In this document: positions 59,568 to 64,000 of the stretch, one piece after another
Layout of the letters: each line of letters starts with the position of its first letter
How positions within the stretch are numbered: the first letter of the stretch is position 1
NCBI GenBank assembly: GCA_963726975.1
Contig: CAVSEK010000010.1
Location: forward strand, 62,001 to 126,000
Length of the DNA: 64,000 nt
Reading direction: 5' to 3'
From: CAVSEK01 sp963726975
Lineage (GTDB): Bacteria; Actinomycetota; Actinomycetes; Mycobacteriales; SCTD01
Notes under the pieces: generated by a model
The model's database searches: none
Seen by the model: the letters and a program-made list of their open reading frames with translations, nothing else
Told to the model about the DNA's origin: nothing
Program-made: the position numbers and the translations under genes

Positions 59568-59849
59568 GTGCCCGGCTACAGCGACCGCAAGGACGACCAC
59601 CTCAAGCGGCTGCGCCGCGTCGAGGGCCAGGTGCGCGGCATCGCGCGCATGGTCGAGGACGACACGTACTGCATCGACGTGCTCACCCAGGTCGCGGCCG
59701 CCACGAAGGCGCTGCAGAGCGTCGCGCTCGGCCTGCTCGACGACCACATGGGGCACTGCCTCGTGGAGGCCGCCCGCCAGGGCGGTGCCGAGCAGGAGAC
59801 CAAGCTCCAGGAGGCGCGCGACGCGATCGCCCGCCTCGTCCGCAGCTAG
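59568..59849 (+). CDS. csoR: Copper-sensing repressor CsoR
   Basis: 93 residues. All-helical repressor with RLRRVEGQVRGIARMVEDD, then the Cu(I) ligands Cys (TYCIDVL), His and Cys (DDHMGHCL) in the C-H-C order of CsoR. Represses its own operon with copZ and copA. GTG 59568 chosen since the operator and -10 box end right before it. No ribosome site. Confidence 0.95.
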   Translation: MPGYSDRKDDHLKRLRRVEGQVRGIARMVEDDTYCIDVLTQVAAATKALQSVALGLLDDHMGHCLVEAARQGGAEQETKLQEARDAIARLVRS

Positions 59850-59865
59850 ACCCCGAGGAGCCCCC

Positions 59866-60069
59866 ATGACCACCAGCACCTACACCGTCACCGGCATGAC
59901 CTGCGCGCACTGCGTCGCCTCCGTCACCGAGGAGGTCAGCGAGGTCGCCGGCGTCTCCGAGGTCGCCGTCGACCTCGACAGCGGCCGGCTCACGGTCACC
60001 TCCGCCGAGCCCGTCGACGACGCGCAGGTCCGCGCCGCCGTCGAGGAGGCCGGCTACGCCGTCGCCTGA
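59866..60069 (+). CDS. copZ: Copper chaperone CopZ-like (heavy-metal-associated domain)
   Basis: 67 residues, ferredoxin-like HMA fold with the Cu(I) motif GMTCAHCVASV. Delivers copper to CopA or CsoR. ATG with GAGGAG nearby, 16 bases after csoR. Confidence 0.95.
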   Translation: MTTSTYTVTGMTCAHCVASVTEEVSEVAGVSEVAVDLDSGRLTVTSAEPVDDAQVRAAVEEAGYAVA

Positions 60070-60129
60070 CGGCCGCACCCCCGTACGTCCCCGCCCGCCC
60101 CGTACGCCCGCTGCCTGCAGGAGGTCCGC

Positions 60130-62388
60130 ATGACCACCACCCCCGACCTCGACTCGGTCGAGCTCGCGATCACCGGCATGACCTGCGCCTCCTGCGCCAA
60201 CCGCATCGAGCGCAAGCTCAACAAGCTCGAGGGCGTCGAGGCGAGCGTCAACTACGCGACCGAGAAGGCGCGGGTGCGCTTCGCCCCCGACGTCGACCCC
60301 GCGCAGCTGCTCGCCGCGGTCGAGGCCGCCGGCTACGCCGCCGCGCTGCCCCGGCCGCCGGCGCCGTCGGCCGGCGCTCCCGACGAGGGGCTGGTCGAGC
60401 AGCCCGACGCGACCCGGGCGCTGCGCGAGCGGCTGCTCGTCTGCCTCGTGCTCACCGTGCCGGTGGTCGCGATGGCGATGGTGCCGGCGCTGCAGTTCGA
60501 CGCCTGGCAGTGGCTCTCGCTCACGCTGGCCGCGCCGGTCGTGGTGTGGGGCGCGCTGCCGTTCCACCGCGCCGCCTGGACCAACCTGCGGCACGGCGCC
60601 GCGACGATGGACACCCTCATCTCCGTCGGCACGCTCGCGGCCTTCCTGTGGTCGCTGTACGCGCTGTTCCTCGGCACCGCCGGGACGATCGGCATGCGGC
60701 ACCCCTTCGAGCTCACGCTGCAGCGCGGCGACGGCAGCGGCAACATCTACCTCGAGGCCGCCACCGGCGTGACGACCTTCCTGCTCGCCGGGCGCTACGC
60801 CGAGGCGCGCGCCAAGCGCCGCTCGGGCGCGGCGCTGCGGGCGCTGCTCGAGCTCGGCGCCAAGGACGTCGCCGTCCTGCGCGACGGCGTCGAGACCCGC
60901 GTGCCGGTCGACCAGCTCGCCGAGGGGGACGTCTTCGTCGTGCGGCCGGGCGAGAAGCTCGCCACCGACGGCGTCGTCGTCGAGGGCACCTCGGCGGTCG
61001 ACGCGAGCACTGCTCACCGGCGAGTCCGTCCCGGTCGAGGTGGCCGAGGGCGACACGGTGGTCGGCGCGACCGTCAACGCCGGCGGCCGGCTCGTCGTGC
61101 GGGCCACCCGGGTCGGCGGCGACACCCAGCTGGCCCAGATGGCCCGCCTCGTCGAGGACGCCCAGAACGGCAAGGCGCAGGTCCAGCGGCTCGCCGACCG
61201 GATCAGCGGGGTCTTCGTGCCGACGGTGCTCGTCCTCGCGCTCGGCACGCTCGTCGGCTGGCTCGGTCAGCGGCGCCGGCGCCGGCGCGGCCTTCACCGC
61301 CTCGGTGGCGGTCCTCATCATCGCCTGCCCCTGCGCCCTCGGGCTGGCCACGCCGACCGCGCTCATGGTCGGCACCGGCCGCGGAGCGCAGCTCGGGATC
61401 CTGCTCAAGGGCCCCGAGGTGCTCGAGCAGACCCGCCGGGTCGACACCGTCGTGCTCGACAAGACCGGCACCGTCACCACCGGGCGGATGAGCCTGGTCG
61501 ACGTCGTGCCCACCGCCGGCACCTCCGAGCACGACCTGCTGCGCCTGGCCGGCGCCCTCGAGGCGGCCAGCGAGCACCCGGTCGCCCAGGCCATCGCCAC
61601 CGGTGCCGCCGAGCGGGTCGGCGCGCTGCCGCCGGTCGAGGGCTTCGCCAACGTCGCCGGCCTCGGCGTCCAGGGCACCGTCGACGGCTCCGCCGTCCTC
61701 GTCGGACGCCCCGCGCTGCTGGCCCAGTGGTCCCTCCCGCTGCCCGAGGACCTCGCGGCCGCGCTCGCCCGCGCCCAGGACTCCGGCCGTACGGCGGTGG
61801 CCGTCGCCTGGGACGGCTCGGCCCGCGGCGTCCTGTCGGTCGCCGACACCGTCAAGGACACCAGCGCCGAGGCGGTCCGCCGGCTGCGCGCGCTGGGGCT
61901 CACCCCGGTGCTGCTGACCGGCGACGCGCGGGCCGTCGCCGAGGCCGTCGCGCGCGAGGTCGGGATCGACGACGTGCGCGCCGAGGTCCTGCCGCAGGAC
62001 AAGGTCGACACCGTGCGCGAGCTGCAGGCCGCCGGCCGGGTCGTGGCGATGGTCGGCGACGGCGTCAACGACGCCGCCGCGCTCGCCCAGGCCGACCTGG
62101 GCCTGGCGATCGGCACCGGCACCGACGTGGCGATCGAGGCCAGCGACCTCACGCTGGTCCGCGGCGACCTGCGGGTCGCGGCCGACGCCATCCGGCTGGC
62201 CCGCCGCACGCTCGGCACCATCCAGCGGCAACCTGTTCTGGGCGTTCGGCTACAACGTGGCCGCGATCCCGCTCGCCGCGGCCGGGCTGCTCAACCCGAT
62301 GATCGCGGGGGCGGCCATGGCGTTCAGCAGCGTCTTCGTCGTCACCAACAGCCTGCGGCTGCGCGGCTTCCGCCCGCTCGGCGACTGA
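60130..62388 (+). CDS. copA: Copper-exporting P1B-type ATPase CopA (three frameshifts)
   Basis: The corrected product is about 751 residues, the normal length. N-terminal HMA domain (GMTCASCANRIE), membrane helices, the DASMLTGES-like actuator end (broken), the CPC copper site in LIIACPCALGLATP, the phosphorylation site VVLDKTGTVTTG, and GDGVNDAAALAQADLG. The frame breaks three times, each by one extra base: C at about 61010 (AGCACTGCTC), G near 61262-61267 (CTCGGTCAGC) and G at 62227 (CAGCGGCAACC). After the third correction it ends in LRLRGFRPLGD and a TGA. Total length is a multiple of three. Confidence 0.85.
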
Positions 62389-62409
62389 GCGGAGCGTGCC
62401 CGGGCCGGT

Positions 62410-62454
62410 CCGTGGTGATCTTCGAGGACTGCTCGAGCGTGCGAGATCACCACG
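62410..62454. repeat. GTGGTGATCT hairpin, copy 1
   Basis: 11-bp perfect arms CGTGGTGATCT (62411-62421) and AGATCACCACG (62444-62454) around a loop that itself holds a TCGAG/CTCGA pair. Lies just after copA; could end its transcript. Confidence 0.7.
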
Positions 62455-62484
62455 CACACCGAGCAGGCCCGCCGCCGCCCCCGT

Positions 62485-62527
62485 CCGTGGTGATCTTGAC
62501 GGCCTGCCGAGCGTGCGAGATCACCAC
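62485..62527. repeat. GTGGTGATCT hairpin, copy 2
   Basis: 10-bp arms GTGGTGATCT (62487-62496) and AGATCACCAC (62518-62527). It shares CGAGCGTGCGAGATCACCAC with copy 1 and the same arms, but a different loop. Confidence 0.7.
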
Positions 62528-62607
62528 AGCCGCCGGACCCGCCGGAGCCGTGCAGAGCAGGCGCGCGAGCAGGTCCCGCCCCCGCGCGTAGCCCGCGCCC
62601 AGCGCGG

Positions 62608-62613
62608 TAGGAC
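62608..62613 (+). promoter_or_regulatory. -10 box of the second patatin gene (leaderless)
   Basis: TAGGAC, six bases before the ATG at 62620. Confidence 0.5.
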
Positions 62614-62619
62614 GGGCGC

Positions 62620-63478
62620 ATGTCCCTCGGACTCGTGCTCGGCGCCGGCGGGCAGGTCGGCGAGGCCTACCACCGCGGGGTCCTGCGGGCCATGACCGAC
62701 CTCGGCCTGGACGCACGCCAGGCCCAGGTCGTCGTGGGCACCTCGGCGGGCTCGGTCGTCGCCGCGTCCCTGCGCCGCCGGTCCCCACGCCTGGCCGCAC
62801 CGCCGGCCGACCCGGTGCCCCGGCCGCGCCTGGACCGCTCGGCCGCCCTGACCCTGTGGCGCCGGCCGCGGCAGGTGCTCAACGCGGCGCTGCTGCGCCC
62901 CGAGTTCGCCACCGGCCGGCAGTCCATCGAGTTCCTGCGCGGACGGCCTGCCGGCCCACCACCGCGCGTGGCCGGAGGCGCCGCTCTACGTCGTCGCCGT
63001 ACGCCGGCGGGACGGGGCGCGGGTGGTCTTCGGCCGGCCGGGCGAGCCCCGGCCCGAGGTCGGCGCCGCGGTCGCCGCCTCCTGCGCGATCCCCGGCTGG
63101 TTCGCGCCGATCACGATCGACGGGGTCGAGTACGTCGACGGCGGCCTGCACTCGCCCACCAACGCGGACGTCCTCGCCGACGCCCGGCTCGACCTCGTCG
63201 TCGTCAGCAGCCCGATGTCGGTGCAGCCCCGGTCGGTGCGCGGCCGGCTCGACCTGCCGCTGCGGCTGCTGTTCTCGGCCTACCTGCGCGAGGAGGCCTG
63301 GGTGCTGCGCCGCCGCCGCACGACCGTGGTCACCGTCGAGCCGGACGCGGCCGTGCTCGCGGTGAGCGCCCTGAACATGATGGACGGCCGCGGCATCGCG
63401 GACGTCGAGGAGCGGGCGTACGAGCTGGCCCGCCGGCGGCTGCGCGACGTGCCCCTGGAACTCGCCGTCCGGCGCTGA
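62620..63478 (+). CDS. Patatin-like phospholipase, second copy (frameshift)
   Basis: The corrected product is 285 residues. LVLGAGGQVGEAYHRG (oxyanion hole), VVGTSAGSVVAA (nucleophile Ser about 46), and after the frameshift YVDGGLHSPTNADVL (Asp). One extra C at about 62947 (GGACGGCCTG) shifts the frame in the middle; length 859 = 3n+1. Not closely related to the 8085 copy by visible motifs. Followed by tRNA-Leu on the other strand. Confidence 0.8.
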
Positions 63479-63496
63479 GACCGGTCGACCGGTGGG

Positions 63497-63579
63497 TGGG
63501 CGAGGGGGGAGTTGAACCCCCACGTCCTTTCGGACACACGGACCTGAACCGTGCGCGTCTGCCATTCCGCCACTCGCCC
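63497..63579 (-). tRNA. tRNA-Leu (anticodon CAG)
   Basis: Cloverleaf on the minus strand: 7-bp acceptor GGGCGAG / CTCGCCC, D arm TGGCGGAATGGCAGACGC, anticodon stem-loop CACGG-TTCAGGT-CCGTG (CAG), long type-II variable arm TGTCCGAAAGGACG, T arm GGGGGTTCAACTCCCCC. 83 nt including the A discriminator; CCA is not encoded. Confidence 0.97.
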
Positions 63580-63678
63580 GAGTGCGGCGGCCAACCTAGC
63601 AGGTCAGCGGGGCGCGGCGCCGGGCCGGGCCGGGCGGGCCCCCGGATACGATCACGACCCGGAGGGAAGGGGTCGCGC

Positions 63679-64000
63679 GTGGGCGTGCTGCAGCGCTTCG
63701 AGCGTCGGCTCGAGGGCCTGGTCGAGGGTGCCTTCGCCAAGGTCTTCGGCGGCGTCGTGCAGCCCGTCGAGGTCGCGGCGGCCCTGCAGAGGGAGGCCGC
63801 CGACAAGAAGATGATCGTCGGGCAGGGCCGGCTGCTGGTCCCCAACGACTTCGTCGTCGAGCTCGGGGCGACCGACGCCGAGCGCCTGCTGGAGTACGAC
63901 GAGCCGCTGCGCCGCGAGCTCGCCGCCATGGTCGTGGAGCACGCCACCGAGCAGGGCTGGTCCTTCGTCGGGCCGGTCGCGGTGCGCTTCGAGCGCGCCG
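63679..64000 (+). CDS. fhaA: FHA-domain protein FhaA, N-terminal part (runs off the window)
   Basis: 107 residues seen, MGVLQRFERRLEGLVEGAFAKVF to VAVRFERA (partly quoted), the DUF3662 domain that precedes the FHA domain in FhaA. FhaA binds phosphothreonine on the MurJ pseudokinase and helps control peptidoglycan synthesis; fhaB, pstP, rodA, pbpA and pknB usually follow. GTG start after GGAGGGAAGGGG; a TACGAT-like box lies further upstream. Confidence 0.93.
   Translation, partial: MGVLQRFERRLEGLVEGAFAKVFGGVVQPVEVAAALQREAADKKMIVGQGRLLVPNDFVVELGATDAERLLEYDEPLRRELAAMVVEHATEQGWSFVGPVAVRFERA

Noticed and set aside
60130..61491. Truncated CopA as a natural pseudogene
   Set aside because: All domains are present with three one-base insertions and no decay elsewhere; intact csoR and copZ suggest a working module and a sequence error.

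Overview
The window is very GC-rich chromosomal DNA (by eye well above 70% G+C, dense coding, many GTG starts). A proteasome activator of the Bpa type, FhaA, a DUF5926 protein, an SCO6745-family protein and a CsoR repressor together point to a free-living actinobacterium (class Actinomycetia). I cannot name the genus from the sequence alone. I see no integrase, transposase, plasmid or phage gene. It reads as ordinary core and niche genome with an unusual amount of structured intergenic repeat DNA.

Layout. 1-5349: the end of a DUF4394 gene, then the tyrosine/homogentisate breakdown genes hppD-hmgA-fahA and an AI-2E family membrane protein. 5751-15464: a small unknown gene, a thioesterase/MFS pair, a patatin-like lipase, a complete four-gene ABC importer operon, an SCO6745 protein and the proteasome activator gene bpa. 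15798-21663: a membrane protein, a HAD phosphatase, serS, a HIT protein, the nickel-pincer cofactor genes larB-larC and a PAS protein. 22144-29089: a haem-oxygenase-like iron enzyme, arginine deiminase, two unknown secreted proteins, a SEC-C/DUF5926 protein, an anti-sigma-like ATPase, a renalase-like oxidoreductase and a glycerophosphodiesterase. 29686-42441: an HTH protein, a flavin disulfide reductase, rhodanese and 2-hydroxyacid dehydrogenase, gamma-glutamyltransferase, an Fpg/Nei glycosylase next to a spore-photoproduct-lyase-like radical SAM protein, the NAD salvage set pncB-pncA-NrtR-like, an enoyl-CoA hydratase and a large secreted protein. 42483-49306: a seven-gene thiamin operon (cytX-thiE-thiO-thiS-thiG-tenI-thiD, minus strand) behind a clear TPP riboswitch, with two TenA-like genes diverging from it. 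49303-56373: a five-gene envelope operon (glycosyltransferase, polysaccharide deacetylase, EamA-like transporter, two beta-propeller lipoproteins) divergent from a two-component system. 56429-64000: a secreted M15 peptidase, a DHA2 exporter, a copper module (csoR-copZ-copA with a CsoR operator), a second patatin, tRNA-Leu(CAG) and the start of fhaA.

Genes in the same operon very often overlap by four bases (GTGA, ATGA and apparently CTGA). Many first genes of transcription units lack a Shine-Dalgarno sequence and instead carry a TANNNT-like -10 box exactly six bases before the start codon, which indicates leaderless mRNAs.

Two features stand out. First, intergenic regions carry a dispersed element made of an 18-base palindrome (GTTGC-N8-GCAAC) repeated with an exact 30-base period; I find it at eight loci. 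Second, five otherwise normal genes are broken by single extra G or C bases, always insertions, and a sixth case affects the arcA start. This looks more like a systematic assembly error than like pseudogenes.
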